Translations under genes and position numbers: made by a program
Part shown: positions 34,170 through 47,724 of the stretch, in pieces
How positions within the stretch are numbered: position 1 is the first letter of the stretch
Layout of the letters: each line of letters starts with the position of its first letter
Notes under the pieces: model-generated
The model's database searches: none
What the model was told of the DNA's origin: nothing
The model's input: the letters and a program-made list of their open reading frames with translations, nothing else
Source: Terebella lapidaria
Taxonomy: Eukaryota; Annelida; Polychaeta; Terebellida; Terebellidae
Assembly (NCBI GenBank): GCA_949152475.1
Contig: OX424569.1
Span: forward strand, 20,063,170-20,127,169
DNA: 64,000 nucleotides
Direction of reading: 5' to 3'

Positions 34170-36045
34170 ATATCCGATAACCTATTGCCGTGGCGTTGCA
34201 TCCGTCTGTCGTCTGTCGTCCGTCCGTCCGTCCGTCCACATTTTAGGTTACCGGACCTTTGGTCCGATAACCTATTGGCATGGCGTTGCGTCCGTCGTCT
34301 AGCCGTCCGTCCGTCCGGCGTTAACATTTTTATCTTTAAAGTTAACGATCGAATCTTTCTGAAATTTTGCACAAAAATGCCTAAAAATATTTTGAGAAGG
34401 AGGTATTTTTTTGTTTTTTGATTTTCGCATTTTTTTCAAAATGGCGGCCGTTTTTATCAAAAAACGCTCAATTTTGGACTTTGACGGCCATTTTCTCAAA
34501 AACTGTCTGATCAGTTTTGAGTTTTGGGTTTCAAAACATTCCCTTCATATACCTCTGTGATATGTATAAGTTTGGTTGCCTTAAATTCGCCGGTCCTATG
34601 ACCTATGGTCCGATAACCTATTGGCATGGCGTTGCGTCCGTCGTCCGTCGTCGTTGTCCGTCGTCGTCGTCGTCGTCGTCCACATTTTTATCTTTTTTGT
34701 TTACAGGCGAATTTTTCTGAAATTTTGCACAAAAATACTTAAAAATAATTCAAGAAGGAGGTATTTTTTAGTTTTTTTTTTTTAGTTTTTAGATTTTCAC
34801 ATTTTTTTCAAAATGGCGGCCGTTTTCGACGAAAAATGCCTGATTTTGGACTTTGGCGGCCATTTTCTCAAAATCTGTTCAGTAACTTTTTTTCTTTTTG
34901 ATAAATAAGACTCCTCATATGTACTCCTATGATGTCTATAAATTTCGTTGCGCTTGAATCGCTCGAAGTGGGCCATTTTGGCCCAAACTCGGCCCAAATG
35001 GGACTTTCCCATGTTAAATTCTCCTATGCTTTATAATGGGACACATTAAGCCTAATATCTCACTTAATATTGAGATTAGAGACTAGGAATCAATTGTGGA
35101 CATATAGGAAATGATATATGCTGAATATTCTCGTGACCTTGAATTTGACCTCTGACCTCATTTTCAAGGTCCAAGGACAAACTGGCTCATATCTTGCTCC
35201 TCTATTGACTGTATGGCTTGGGAATCAATTGTGGACATGATATAGAAAATGATATACATTGAATATTTTGATGACCTTGAATTTGTCCTTTGCCCCTTCA
35301 TTTTCAAGGCCACAGCACAAAATTGCTTATATCTCTCTGAATATTGAATTTACAGCTTAGCAATCAACTGTGGACATGATATATGCTTAATGTTATATAT
35401 GCTGAATATTCTCTTGAATTCAACCAGTGACCTGGCTAACATCTAAAATATTAAACATTGTCCAGTAACCTATCTTCGGCCCTTGGCCTAATTTTTGATT
35501 TTCGGATTATTTTCAAAATGGCGGCCATTTTTGACGAAAAACAGCTAATTTTGGACTTTGACGGTCGTTTTCTCAAAAACTGTCTGATCAGATTTGAGAT
35601 TTTTGTTTCAAAAGATTCTCCTTATGTACCTCTGTGATGTGTATAAGTTTGGTTGCCCTTGAATCGCCGGTCTGCATATGGTGGCCATTTTGAATTTTCG
35701 ACGGGTCAACGAAAAAAAAATTTTCCGGCCCAAATCGCATTACTATCCATTTTGGGCCATTTCTAGACAAAAAAAATTTTTTTCACCCTTTGAAAAAAAT
35801 TTTGGACTTTTTTCCTTCATAATGGGAGCTGCCGGGACTGTACTCCTAGAACGCCTGAAGATAGAGCTTAGAAATTGGCACTTTCAAATGGAAAGTCATA
35901 TATGGCGACTTGTGTGGTGACCTTGAATTTGACCTTGGATGACCTTGAAAGGTCAAAACAGCCATTTTTGGGTCAAAAAATGCCCAAATTTGCACCTTGT
36001 CTGTCTTATCTCGAAAACTGTCTGATCAGTTTTGAGATTTTTTTA
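34170..36045 (+). mobile_element. Mosaic of truncated HtA elements (cores II and III)
   Basis: A truncated head (CCGATAACCTATTGCC, about 34171) is followed by a full head at 34245 with a core III body. That body breaks at about 34595, where a head lacking its first arm starts a short core II element ending at about 35496 (GTCCAGTAACC, hairpin GGCCCTTGGCC). From 35497 core III-type sequence continues, with TTCATAATGGGAGCTGCC at 35816, until about 36045. The junctions do not restore one uninterrupted host, so deletions have occurred. Confidence 0.65.
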
Positions 36046-36281
36046 GGAAGAGCAGGGCTCTTTCTCTATGATGTTGTTTTTTTTTGGATTTTTGAAATTT
36101 CTCTTTCCTTTACATTCTTGAAAGTGCCACTTGGAACCACAACAGGCCATTCAATTGTGGCTAATTGGGAGGGTCCGGGGCCCACTGGGAGGAAAATGAC
36201 GCCTGTGTACCTATTCACGGTTAATATAATAAGTTATTAGCGATAATAATCCCAGGACACGTGTGTTCCGACCGTTTTTTT

Positions 36282-37889
36282 AGGTTACCGGCCTGGGAAA
36301 AGCTGAAAACGGCCCCTAACCATGGTTTAGGCCAAAAGTTAGATTTTAGGGGCCAGTTTTGCAATTTTAGGGGCCAGTCGAGATAGGAAATTTAACGTGG
36401 GAAAGGCCCGTAAGTCCGTTCCGTCTGCCCGTCCGTCCGTCCGTCCGGCGTTATCATTTTTATCTTTAAAGTTAACGATCGAATCTTTCTGAAATTTTGC
36501 ACAAAAATGCCTAAAAATATTTTGAGAAGGAGGTATTTTTTTGTTTTTTGATTTTCGCATTTTTTTCAAAATGGCGGCCGTTTTTGTCGAAAAACGCTCA
36601 ATTTTGGACTTTGACGGCCATTTTCTCAAAAACTGTCTGATCAGTTTTGAGTTTTTGGTTTCAAAAGATTCCCCTCATATACCTCTGTGATATGTATGAG
36701 TTTGGTTGCCCTAAATCTGCCGGTTTTCGTGTGGCGGCCATTTTGAATTTTTGGCGGGTCGGCGTAAAAAAATTTTTTCGCCCCAAATCGCATTACTATC
36801 CATTTTGGGCCATTTCTAGGCAAAAAAAATTTTCACCCTTTGAAAAAACTTTTGGACTTGGAAAATTTTTGGCACTTTTTTCCTTCATAATGGGAGCTGT
36901 CAGGACTGTACTCATAGAACGCTTGAAGATAGAGCTTAGAAATTGGCACTTTCAAATGGGAAGTCATATATGGCGACTTGTGTGGTGACCTTGAATTTGA
37001 CCTTGGATGACCTTGAAAGGTCAAAACAGCCATTTTTGGGTCGAAAAACGCTCAAATTTGCACCTGGTCTGTATTTTCTCAAAAACTGTTTGATCAGTTT
37101 TGAGATTTTTGCTTAAAAAGATTCCTCTTATATACCTCTGTGACGTGTATAAGTTTTGTTGCCCTTGAATCGCCGATCTCAGTGTGGCGGCCATTTTGAA
37201 TTTTTGACGAGTCTGCGAAAAAAATTTTCTTCGCCCCAAATCGCATTACTATCCATTTTGGGCCATTTCTAGGCAAAAAAAATTTTCACCCTTTGAAAAA
37301 ACTTTTGGACTTGGAAAATTTTCGGCACTTTTTTCCTTCATAATGGGAGCTGTCAGGACTGTACTCATAGAACGCTTGAAGATAGAGCTTAGAAATTGGC
37401 ACTTTCAAATGGGAAGTCATATATGGCGACTTGTGTGGTGACCTTGAATTTGACCTTCGATGACCTTGAAAGGTCGAAACAGCCATTTTGGGGTCAAAAA
37501 ATGTTCAGATTTGCCTCTGTAGATGAAATGCTTGCAGATAGAGCTCATGTTTGCATTATGAACATATAGGAAGACATATATGGCACAACTAATGATGACC
37601 TTGAACTTGACGTCAGATGACCTTGAGTGCCAAATGTCTGACTTGGAATGTGTAAATTGACCTGAGCGGCCTAAACGATTCCACCCAACATATAGAATAT
37701 CAAATGCTGCACACATACATGTAATGGTTACATCGAAGTTCATACGGATGACCTTGATTGGTAAATCCCAAGGTCATATGTTTACACTGCGAACCTTGAT
37801 TGGTAAATCTCAAGGTCTGTTACCTGCCAATGCTGCCATGGCCAAACCAAAATTGTCCGGTAACCTATCTTAGCCTTTGGGCTAATTTT
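36282..37889 (+). mobile_element. HtA element, core III, variant head
   Basis: The head AGGTTACCGGCC (36282) is followed by an unusual segment with GGGGCCAGT words before the CCGTCCGTCCGTCC microsatellite. Core III units start at about 36883 and 37338 (TTCATAATGGGAGCTGTC), about 450 bp apart. The distal part holds GATGACCTTGATTGGTAAAT and TGCCATGGCCAAACC. The 3' end is TTGTCCGGTAACC at about 37853 with hairpin AGCCTTTGGGCT. Confidence 0.75.
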
Positions 37890-39869
37890 TTTGTATGTCA
37901 CCGTTACATTACCCATCACCACTCCCGTTTTGATCTTTACTGAAACAGTGCTTTCTTGCAATCGTATGCACTCAAACTTTTGCATATGCATTCAGCACAA
38001 TATATAGATACAGGATGCTATTGCAAAAAAGTAAAATAAGTTGATACGGCAATATAAAAATTGAAAATTTGTGGCGAGTGCTGGTATATCAAGTAGGTCA
38101 AATGCAATGACGTGTGGCTCCCTTTCGTGTTCACTCTACTTCCAGAAAGTAGTCCCGCGAGCCAGGCTTCGCCTACAGGCCTCCCCAACCCCTTACCAGT
38201 GAAGACGTCGGCTGGCCAGTGGCCCGGGGGGGGGGGGGGGGGGGGGAATTAGGTCTGCCGAACGGCCCGATGTGTTTTACCACTGTTTACCGCATGAATA
38301 TCTAAATTATGTAGAAATAGGAACCATCTCGAAGTTATGTCGATGCCCAGAAGTTTTTGCGCAGGGCCGACTGTTCGTTGGCTTAGCGTCCCGGGCTTTG
38401 CGTGCCTCGTATAGCCTAATGAATAATTAATTAGATGGCAAGCGGGATTGAAACCTCGGCAGGAAAACTTTGCAAGCCACTACAAAACCGTAACTGTTCT
38501 TATAAGATAACTGCAGTATTTAATAATGACAGGTGAAAGACCCGTGCGTTGGACAAGGCATGACAATAGTGTGATATTTCACGATGTTTTTGTGATATCA
38601 ACCTAACTAAGGGCAGCCTAACAATGCTAGCAGCCTATACCAGCAGCCTTCCAAAACCACTACTGAAGCTTTGCTGGCGTCTCGGTCGAATATTACTCCG
38701 CTGTGTTACCGGTAGGATAGCCATGTGCTCCTGGGCGTTTGCAAGTAAAAATGTATCAATTATCAATCTGGATTAATAAGTAGCACGAAACTGCATTTTA
38801 TTTGCCGATGATTCAGCAAACATGAACATCGCACTGGTAATAAATGCCATCTACGTATCATTCCAGTCGTTTTCCATCGGAACTATTCACAACACAAAAG
38901 CGTCGCGGGTTGTGCACCGCCGGGATTTGTAAACAAAGCAAAAGCGGTCATAACCAAAGATAGAAAATCTTTGTCACAACGTAGTTGGTGTGATCATCAC
39001 ACTGATCAATCATCAAATTCAATTAACCGTTATAATTGATGGTTGGTTGGTTGAGTCATATTTCAAGCACTTATTTTGTGCAGAATATATTAATTTGGAA
39101 AATTATCACCAAAAATCGTCAGTCAAGTTCGTAATGCAGCACATCATTAGACCTGACAATTGACATCATAATGCACCGCAAAATTTTCCTGTGCATATAT
39201 ATACCTGATCGAGAGCGCCGTCTATTGAATGTCACGTATGGTATAATGGTTGGATTGTTACACCACTATTATTGGTGAACTCAGGCATGGGAATCCTGAT
39301 GGAACACTATCAGCTGTGTTGTTTGGACAATTTTGAGTCATGTGTTCAATGTTGATGGAAATAGCGATATGTTTAATATGTGATGCAGAGACTATATCTC
39401 CTGGGATATTTGGCAATTTACTTCTTATTTGGATGTGTTAATTCTGAGTTGATTCTGTATCATAAGCAAGCGGAGACCGTGTAGTTTGGAAGATGAGAGT
39501 AGATGGAATCAGAACCTGTCCTTAATAAGAGTAGTTTATAAAAATATGGTGGAAATCTCCAATCATCTGAACATGGTCAATCATGTTCGGATGCATCATG
39601 ATTGATCAGCGTGGTCAAAGAGTTTCCCGACTGGAAGAAGAAAGTGAAAACAGATAGGGAAAGGCTAAATAAATAATAATGGTATCATTACGTGTTAATC
39701 CATTTAATATAGGCCAAATTAACAATAAGCAAATCATGGGTCAGTTTGTACAATGCCAAAGCTACCGTTACAATATGACCACAACATATGTACCAGATAA
39801 CATGCAGTATTCAAGGGGTTTTAAATCGTTATGTGCGAACATTTTCAAAGCTCTTCCTTTGAGGCCAGT
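37890..39869. other. Largely single-copy intron sequence
   Basis: No HtA, HtB or HtC sequence for about 2 kb. A G-run of 21 lies at 38226-38246. No exon with ACK similarity and no recognisable domain is seen. The last 110 bp (about 39760-39869) are shared with 60205-60312 next to another core fragment. Confidence 0.4.
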
Positions 39870-40675
39870 GGCGTTTGTTTCAAAAGATTCCCCTTATGTA
39901 CCTTTATGATGTGTATAAGTTTTGTTGCCCTTGAATCGCCGATCTCCGTGTGGCGGCCATTTTGAATTTTTGACGAGTCGGCGAAAAACATTTTTTTCGC
40001 ACCAAATCGCATTACTATCCACTTGGACCATTTCTAGGCAAAAAAAAATTTTCACCCTTTACCAAAAACTTTAGACTTGGAAAATTTTCGGCACTTTTTT
40101 CCTTCATTATGGGAGCTGTCAAGACTGTACTCATAGAACGCTTGAAGATAGAGCTTAGAAATTGGCACTTTCAAATGGGAAGTCATATATGGCGACTTGT
40201 GTGGTGACCTTGAATTTGACCTTGGATGACCTTGAAAGGTCAAAACAGCCATTTTGTGGTCAAAAAATGCCCAGATTTGCCTCTATAGCTGAAATTCTTG
40301 CAGATAGAGCTCATGTTTGCATTATGAACATATAGGAAGACATATATGGCACAACTAATGATGACCTTGAACTTGACGTCAGACGACCTTGAGGGCCAAA
40401 TGTCTGACTTGGAATGTGAAAATTGACCTGAGCGGCCTAAACAATTCCACCCAGATATATCTTTGTATTATGAACATATAGAATATCAAATGCCGCACAC
40501 ATGCATGTAATGGTGACATCGAAGTTCACACGGATGACCTTGATTGGTAAATCTCAAGGTCATATGTTTACACTGCAAACCTTGATTGGTAAATCTCAAG
40601 TTCTGTTACCTGCCAATGCTGCCATGGCCAAACCAAAATTGTCCGGTAACCTTTCTTAGCCTTTGGGCTAATTTT
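39870..40675 (+). mobile_element. 5'-truncated HtA element, core III
   Basis: It starts inside core III at GTTTCAAAAGATTCCCC and has one unit (TTCATTATGGGAGCTGTC at about 40103). It runs to the distal part with TGCCATGGCC and the tail TTGTCCGGTAACC at about 40639, hairpin AGCCTTTGGGCT. Confidence 0.7.
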
Positions 40676-41478
40676 TTGGTTTAAAAAGATTCCTCTTATA
40701 TACCTCTGTGACGTGTATAAGTTTTGTTGCTTTTGAATCGCCGAACTCTGTGTGGCGGCCATTTTGAATTTTTGACGAGTCGGCGAAAAAATTTTTTTTG
40801 CCTCAAATCGCATTACTATCCATTTTGGGCCATTTCTAGGCAAAAAAAAATTTTCACCCTTTTGAAAAAAATTTTGGACTTCGAAAATTGTCGCCACTTC
40901 TTTCCTTCATAATGGGAGCTGTCAGGACTGTACTCATAGAACGCTTAAAGATAGAGCTTCGAAATTGGCAGTTTCAAATGGGAAGTCATATATGGCGACA
41001 TGTGCGGTGACGTTGAATTTGACCTTCGATGACCTAGAAAGGTCAAAACAGCCATTTTGGGGTAAAAAAATGCCCAGATTTGCCTCTATAGATGAAATGC
41101 TTGCAGATAGAGCTCATGTTCGCATTATGAACATATAGGAAGACATATATGGCACAACTAATGATGACCTTGAACTTGATGTCAGATGACCTTGAGTGCC
41201 AAATGTCTGACTCGGAATGTGTAAATTGACCTGAGCGGCCTAAACGATTCCACCCAGATATATCTTTGTATTATGAACATATAGAATATCAAATGCTGCA
41301 CACATACATGTAATGTTGACATCGAAGTTCACACGGATGACCTTGGTTGGTAATTCTCAAGGCCATATGTTCACAGTGCGAACCTTGATTGGTAAATCTC
41401 AAGGTCTGTTACCTGCCAATGCTGCCATGGCCAAACCAAAATTGTCCGGTAACCTATCTTAGCCTTTGGGCTTATTTT
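40676..41478 (+). mobile_element. 5'-truncated HtA element, core III
   Basis: It begins with TTAAAAAGATTCCTCTTATA immediately after the preceding tail. It repeats the same unit and distal part and ends TTGTCCGGTAACC at about 41443. Together with 39870-40675 and 41479-42140 this makes three tails in a row without a head between them. Confidence 0.7.
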
Positions 41479-42140
41479 CTAATTGATGCATAAGACTCCC
41501 CTCACATACCTCTATGATGTGTATAAGTTTTGTTGCCCTTGAATCGCTGCTCTCCGTGTGGCGGCCGTTTTGAATTTTTGACTAGTCGCGAAAAAAATTG
41601 TTTTTGACCCGAATCACATTACTATCCATTTAGGCCATTTCTAGGCGGAAAAAAAATTTCACCCTTTGAAAAAAATTTTGAACTTTTATGGGACAACTAA
41701 TATATGGAACAACTAATGATAACCTTGATCTTGACCTTGGATGACCTTGAGTGCTAAATGTCTGACTTGACATCTGTAAAGTGGCCTCTGAGCCTTAAGC
41801 ACTTGCACATACATACAGGTTAGGATTGTGTATAAGCAGTAAAAAATAAAAAAAGTAATGTATATATATGGCACATCTTTCGGTAACCTTGAACTCGACC
41901 TTAAGCGACCTTGAAGGGCAAATCTGAAAATCTTAAATTGGCCTCTACAAACGAAATACTTGTTGATAAAGCTTATATGTTTGTATTATGAATATATATG
42001 AAGTCATATGCAGCACACCTAATGGAGACAATGAAATTCACAAAGATGACCTTGACTGGTAAATCTCAAAGTCATATGTCACCCTCAATGTTTAAAACCA
42101 AAATTGTCCGGTAACCTATCTTAGCCCTTTAGACATTTTC
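41479..42140 (+). mobile_element. 5'-truncated, diverged HtA core III element
   Basis: A more diverged copy: TTGATGCATAAGACTCCCC at the left, then TGATAACCTTGATCTTGACC and GATGACCTTGACTGGTAAAT. The tail is TTGTCCGGTAACC at about 42106 with an incomplete hairpin. The region near 42058 is the uninterrupted paralogue that proves the 5-bp duplication of the element at 25377. Confidence 0.65.
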
Positions 42141-42821
42141 CTTGACATTGTCCTTTTAGGTACATGTATAACATTTCCAAGGTGTCGTTTTAGTGATCAA
42201 ATCTCCTGATTGAAAACTGTTCAAAAAGAAAGAAATCTGGCTTCCCAGTATAGTCTGGAGTCATTAGAGACCCTAAGATTGTGAAAATCATGACCCCAAA
42301 AATTTGTTGGACTCTGGGCGATAATGGGGAGTTTTTGTCGTATGATCATCAGTAGGAAACCATATGATCAGCAGTTGATCGTAAGAAAACATATAATAGT
42401 TGGAGAAATTGGAAATTGATTGGAAAAATCAATTGATCTGAACCAAAGTTGTGATTTTAACACTTTTTGGTGCCATGGCAAACATTTTTATCAGATTTTA
42501 ACCAAATTCAGGGAGGACTAAGCCACAAATGTGCCACACAATTAGATACACGACTACATGTGCACTCAGAAAATCATGGGAATCCATGCATGAAAACACC
42601 AGATAGAGAATGATTGGTTTGCAAAAATTGGCAGTTGCCACAAAACTCACCAAGAAATAAAGATATGGCAGAATTTATAAATTTAGTCAATCCTGGAAAT
42701 GGTTCCAGCTGTAGTTTCATATACTGTACATAATCCTGATGAAATCTGGAAATGATACTTGTATACATCAATCAGTGTTACAGGTGCATATATGAATATA
42801 GTGATTTTATATACTTTTTAG
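42141..42821. other. Single-copy end of ACK intron with acceptor
   Basis: AT-rich intron sequence without recognised repeats. It ends in the acceptor TTTTATATACTTTTTAG at 42805-42821. Confidence 0.6.
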
Positions 42822-42951
42822 ACTTGGCCATTTTGAGTATGTGAAGCCAGAAGACTTAGAGAAAATCGGAATGGGAAAACCTGCAATACGTCGACTAATG
42901 GATGCAGTGAAACGAAAACGTCGGAAAAAAGCGCCATCAATTTTAGACAAG
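42822..42951 (+). CDS. TNK2: ACK/TNK2 kinase, second coding exon (SAM-like domain, C-terminal half)
   Basis: The first base completes the Arg codon split by the intron. The exon reads [20 protein letters not shown] and then [16 protein letters not shown]. This matches vertebrate TNK2 ([27 protein letters not shown]) over its whole length. The basic stretch near the end is the start of the linker between the SAM-like and kinase domains. It ends with an intact Lys codon at the donor AAG|GTGACA (42952). The following intron is 19,261 bp. An HtB head begins only 20 bp after the donor (42972). Confidence 0.93.
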
Positions 42952-42971
42952 GTGACAGTTTGTGGATTTTC

Positions 42972-45269
42972 AGCTTACCAGCCCATATGGGCCAATAAGC
43001 TATTGTCGTGGTTTTTCGTCCGTCGTCTGTCCGGCAGATAACTTTTTTTAGGTTACCGGACCTTTGGTCCGTAACCTATTGGCATGGCGATGCGTCCGGC
43101 GTCGGCGTCGTCGTCCGTCGTCCGTCGTCCGTCGTCCGTCGTCGTCGTCCGTCAACAATTTTATCTTTAAAGTTTACGATCGAATTTTTCTGAAATTTTG
43201 CACAAAAATGCCAAAAAATATTTCGAGAGGGAGGTATTTTTTAGTTTTTTGATTTTCGCATTTTTTTCAAAATGGCGGCCGTTTTCGACGAAAAATGCCT
43301 GATTTTGGACTTTGGGGGCCATTTTCTCAAAATCTGTTCAGTAACTTTTTTTTTTATTGATGCATAACACTCCTCATATGTACCCCTGTGACATGTATAA
43401 ATTTCGTTGCGCTTGAATCGCTCGAAGTGGGCCATTTTGGGCCCAAACTCGGCCCAAATGGGACTTTCCCATGTTAAATTCTCCTATGCTTTATAATGGG
43501 ACACATTAAAGCCTAATATCTCACTTAATATTGAGATTAGAGACTAGGAATCAATTGTGGACATATAGGAAATGATATATGCTGAATATTGTCGTGACCT
43601 TGAATTTGACCTCTGACCTTGGTTTCAAGGTCAGAGCGGCCGTTTTCGTCGAAAAATGGCCAATTTTGGTCTTCGACGGTCGTTTTCTCAAAATCTGTTC
43701 AGTAACTTTTTTTTTTATTGATGAAAAACACTCCTCATATGTACCCCTGTGACATGTATAAATTTCGTTGCGCTTGAATGGCTTGAAGTGGGCCATTTTG
43801 GGCCCAAACTCGACCCAAATGTGACTTTCCCATGTTAAATTTTCCTATGCTTTATAATGGCACACATTAAGCCTAATATCTCACTTAATATTGAAATTAG
43901 AGACTAGGAATGAATTGTGGACATATAGGAAATGATATATGCTGAATATTCTCGCGACCTTGAATTTGACTTTTGACCTCATTTTCAAGGTCACAGGACA
44001 AAATGGCTAATATCTCGCTTATTATCGACTTTACAGCTTAGGAATCAATTGTGAACATATAGGAAATGATATATGCTCAATATTCTTGTGACCTTGAATT
44101 TGACCTTTGACCTCATTTTGAAGGTCACATGACAAAATGGCTAATATCTCGCTTATTATCGACTTTACAGTTTAAGAATCAATTGTGAACATATAGGAAA
44201 TGATATATGCTGAATATTTTCGTGACCTTGAATTTGACCTTTGACCTCATTTCCAAGGTCGCAGGACAAAATTGCTAATATCTCGCTTATTATCGACTTT
44301 ACAGCTTAGGAATCAATTGTGAACATATAGGAAATGATATATGCTGAATATTCTCGTGGCCTTGAATTTGAGCTTTGACCTCATTTTCAAGGTCACAGGA
44401 CAAAATGGCCAATATCTTGCTTATTAGCGACTTTACAGCTTAGGAATCGATTGTGAACATATAGGAAATGATATATGCTGAAAATTCTCGTGACCTTGAA
44501 TTTGACCTTTGACTTCATTTTCAAGGTCACAGGACAAAACGGCCAATATTTTGCTTATTAGCGACTTTACAGCTTAGGAATCAATTGTGAACATATAGGA
44601 AATGATATATGCTGAAAGTTCTCATGACCTTGAATTTGACCTTTGACCTCATTTTCAAGGTCACATGACAAAATGGCTAATATCTCGCTTATTATCGACT
44701 TTACAGCTTAGGAATCAATTGTGAACATATAGGAAATGATATATGCTGAATATTCTCATGACCTTGAATTTGACCTTTGACCTCATTTTCAAATTCACAG
44801 GACAAAATGGCCAATATCTCGCTTATTATCGACTTTACAGCTTAGGAATCAATTGTGAACATATAGGAAATGATATATTCTGAATATTTTAATGATATTG
44901 AATTTGACCTTTGACCTAAATTTCAAGGTCAGTCATTTTATTTTCAAAGTCAGATTACAAAATGGCTTATATCTCGCTTATTATCAAATTTACAGCTTAG
45001 GGGTCCATAGTGAACATATAGGAAATGATGTATGCTGAATAGTTTGGTGATCTAGAATTTAACCTTTGATCCCATTTTCAAGGTTAGAGATATGGCGATT
45101 TCAGTGGTCACCTTGAATTTGACCTTCAACTTTCTCGGCTTAACTCTGTATATTTCTCCGGTAACCTTTCTAGCCCATTGGGCTAATTTTTGCCTTGATG
45201 AATTTTTTTCTGAAAATTTACTGAAACATTCTTGGGCAAATACCCTGAGACTTTTTTTTCGGGGTTTTT
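42972..45269 (+). mobile_element. HtB head and body fragment carrying a nested HtA
   Basis: The head AGCTTACCAGCCC / GGGCCAATAAGCT at 42972 is slightly diverged. After AACTTTTTTT (43049) an HtA is inserted. HtB resumes at 45191 with GCCTTGATGAATTTTT and continues to 45269, where another HtA head starts. The HtB 3' end is not seen here. Confidence 0.7.
43050..45190 (+). mobile_element. HtA element, core II, nested in HtB
   Basis: Head at 43050 with the same one-base-short second arm as the copy at 27144. A GTCGTCCGTCGTCC microsatellite, two head modules and about ten core units follow. The tail is TCCGGTAACC at about 45157, hairpin AGCCCATTGGGCT. It is close to 27144-29524 throughout, so both probably derive from one recent source. 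Confidence 0.85.
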
Positions 45270-45761
45270 AGGTTACCAGACCTTTGGTCCGATAATCTAT
45301 TGCTATGCGTCCGTCCGGTAAGACAAAGGCGTAAGTGACATTTTTGCCCAAAAAGCCTTTTTTTCATTTTTGGACCCCAAATAAACAGTTGTATCTGCAC
45401 TATTAATATCGTACCTGAAGTCCAAGTGGTTCCAAAGTTACAAGCAAAAGTACATCGCTGTATCTACACAGATCATGATGCCAGTTGTAATACATAGCAG
45501 TAAGTACGGTGGTTTCGGTCAGACAGAGACGTAAGTGACACATACCTGTACTTACGACTGTGTTCATCCCAACGTTCAGGAAATGGGTATCATTTTCCAA
45601 GTAGACAAAGATGTATGTGACATGAATTTGCAGTTACTGCTGTGTTCAATTTAAAATATCTAAATGTATAATTACTGAGATTGAAAAAAGGTTGTAACTG
45701 ATTTGAAAAAATGTTTTTCTCTTACCAGGAACATGCTATTGGTTAACTTTGCGTGGTTTTT
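45270..45761 (+). mobile_element. HtA head with an unrelated body
   Basis: The head AGGTTACCAGACC / GGTCCGATAATCT starts at 45270. The body is not core I, II or III. It holds three related words: GACAAAGGCGTAAGTGAC (45323), GACAGAGACGTAAGTGAC (45522) and GACAAAGATGTATGTGAC (45605). No HtA tail is found before the HtB at 45762. Confidence 0.5.
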
Positions 45762-46175
45762 AGCTTACCGGCCCTTTGGGGCGATAAGCTATTGCATCCA
45801 TTCGTCTGTCCGACCGTCTGTTTGGCTCTCCGTTGTCCGGGTGAATATTTATAAAACACTTCAGTGAATTTTCTTCTATATTGGTGTGTGGAATCTATAT
45901 CACCATATCTCCAGACCATTTTTTTTCGGACTGAATCATTTTTGGCCGATTGGCAGCCATTTCAATATCCAAACGATTGAAGATAGGGACTACGCTTTAA
46001 TTAGTAGCATATAGGAAATCATGTATGGGCTTTCTAATGTTGATGTCGGATTTGATCTTTGGTGACATTGAAAGGTCAAAGGTCACATTTCAACTTTGTA
46101 ATGCCCAACTAACAACAAAAAAATGAACGATAAAATGTTGGTGCTGGTAAGCTGCAGGGCCCATGGCACTATTTT
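45762..46175 (+). mobile_element. Short (0.4 kb) HtB element
   Basis: Head AGCTTACCGGCCC / GGGGCGATAAGCT at 45762, a short CCGTCTGTTTGG microsatellite remnant, then about 250 bp of body with TGAAAGGTCAAAGGTCACAT. The tail is diverged: GCTGGTAAGCTGCAG at about 46144, then GGGCCCATGGCAC. It is a reduced, complete copy. Confidence 0.6.
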
Positions 46176-46397
46176 TATCAAATATTTTTACTTTGGTAAG
46201 TTTCATTTTGGTATATTCATCAAAATTATGGTACCATATGAACGCATCCTCGTCGCGGTACCGGAGATTTGTTAAGAACATGATGCCACACAAGCCCATT
46301 GAGCATGCCTGATGGAGTAGTATTTACATTACCACTGAATACAATAGAGAATGCCTCACATTACTAAACGAGTATAGAACAAAAAAAAAACAATATC

Positions 46398-46848
46398 TAG
46401 ACTGTCATGTCACCAATATGGAATACCATGCAATATTCGGTATCACTTTCCATAATAAAAAAAACTGTATCTACAGTCTCATGGTATACATACTGCTTCT
46501 TCATGAAATAAAATGGTAATCTATATAGATTTCCACAAGGGAAAAAAGCTGTATCTACAAGGTCATGCACATACTGCTTTGTCATACTATAAAATGGTAA
46601 TCGGTATTACTTTCCACAAAAGTAAAAAGCTGTATCTACAGTTTCATGCACATACTGCTTTGTCATACTACAAAATGGTACTCGGTATTACATTCCACAA
46701 TAGAAAAAAGCTGTATCTACAATGTCATGTACATACTGCTTTGTCATACTACAAAATGACATTTGTTATTAATTTCCCCAATAGGAAAACGCAGTATCTA
46801 CAGTTTCGTGTACATACTGCTTTGTTATACTATAAAACTTATTATTAA
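46398..46848. repeat. 81-bp tandem repeat
   Basis: About five and a half units with CTGTATCTAC at 46465, 46549, 46630, 46711 and a variant near 46792 (spacing 84, 81, 81, 81). The unit length is a multiple of three, so the frame 46513-46848 (+) is open with a 27-residue repeat. I regard this as non-coding. Confidence 0.8.
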
Positions 46849-47722
46849 TAGGGTCATTCCATGCCATTTCAACCATTTTTCAACACATCCCACGCACTTG
46901 GTCTCAGAAAATTCTGAAAATTTGACCAGATGCTCCCCTACTATTCTGTACATGCCATATAAAATTTCAATGTGGTCAGTCGAGAACCTTTCGAGATATG
47001 ACCACTTTAGTAGGGGGGGTATCCATCAATTTTGATGCAAAATTTACGGACCCTTATTTCTCATCGATTTTCACTGATCAATTTCTCAGCAACTACTTCA
47101 CATAAGCACCTGAAATTTCAAAATCTAGTACATATTTTTCTGGTCTTTCAGAATATATAAACACATTTGGAATACATCTAATTAGTTGGGTATGCTGGCC
47201 CTCCAAAAATGGGAAAAATTGCATGGACGTTAGTAGCTGAACCATGTTTAGGCCATCAGATATTGTCTTTAAAGATGCATGAGACACCTATAACTTCTAG
47301 TATTTGTGAATATTTACATGTCCTTTGAGAAACAAAAGCCAGTTGACATATACATGTTTCTTTGTCTGTGTAGCAGACCTCGAAATCTTTTGAAATCTGT
47401 TTCGGATCAATTTTTCAAACTGCCAAAACCCAATGTGGGAATGTATGAAAACCTCCAATTTTTTTGCATTCTGAAGCACAAAGAATAGGCTTTTTGAGAA
47501 TATAAAACTTTTTTTCTTTATGCAACTCCTTCATTTTTTATTTTCATGCTCAAAACGTGAATAATTCACCATTTTCGAATGTTCAAATTCATTTACCTTA
47601 GATCATCTGAACAGTCAATTTTTTGTTGCTTCATGAGTGCAAATTCATGTTTTTTGTTTTTTTTTAAGAAACAACATCTCAAAATATACTTCATTTATTA
47701 CTGTACAGGCTGAACTTTCACA
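46849..47722. other. Single-copy intron sequence
   Basis: AT-rich, no recognised element or exon. Short frames on both strands near 47300-47490 overlap each other and have no domain. Confidence 0.4.
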
Positions 47723-47724
47723 TA

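Noticed and set aside
46513-46848. Plus-strand 111-residue repetitive frame
   Set aside because: It is the translation of an 81-bp tandem repeat, again a multiple of three; the first units are degenerate and no domain is present.
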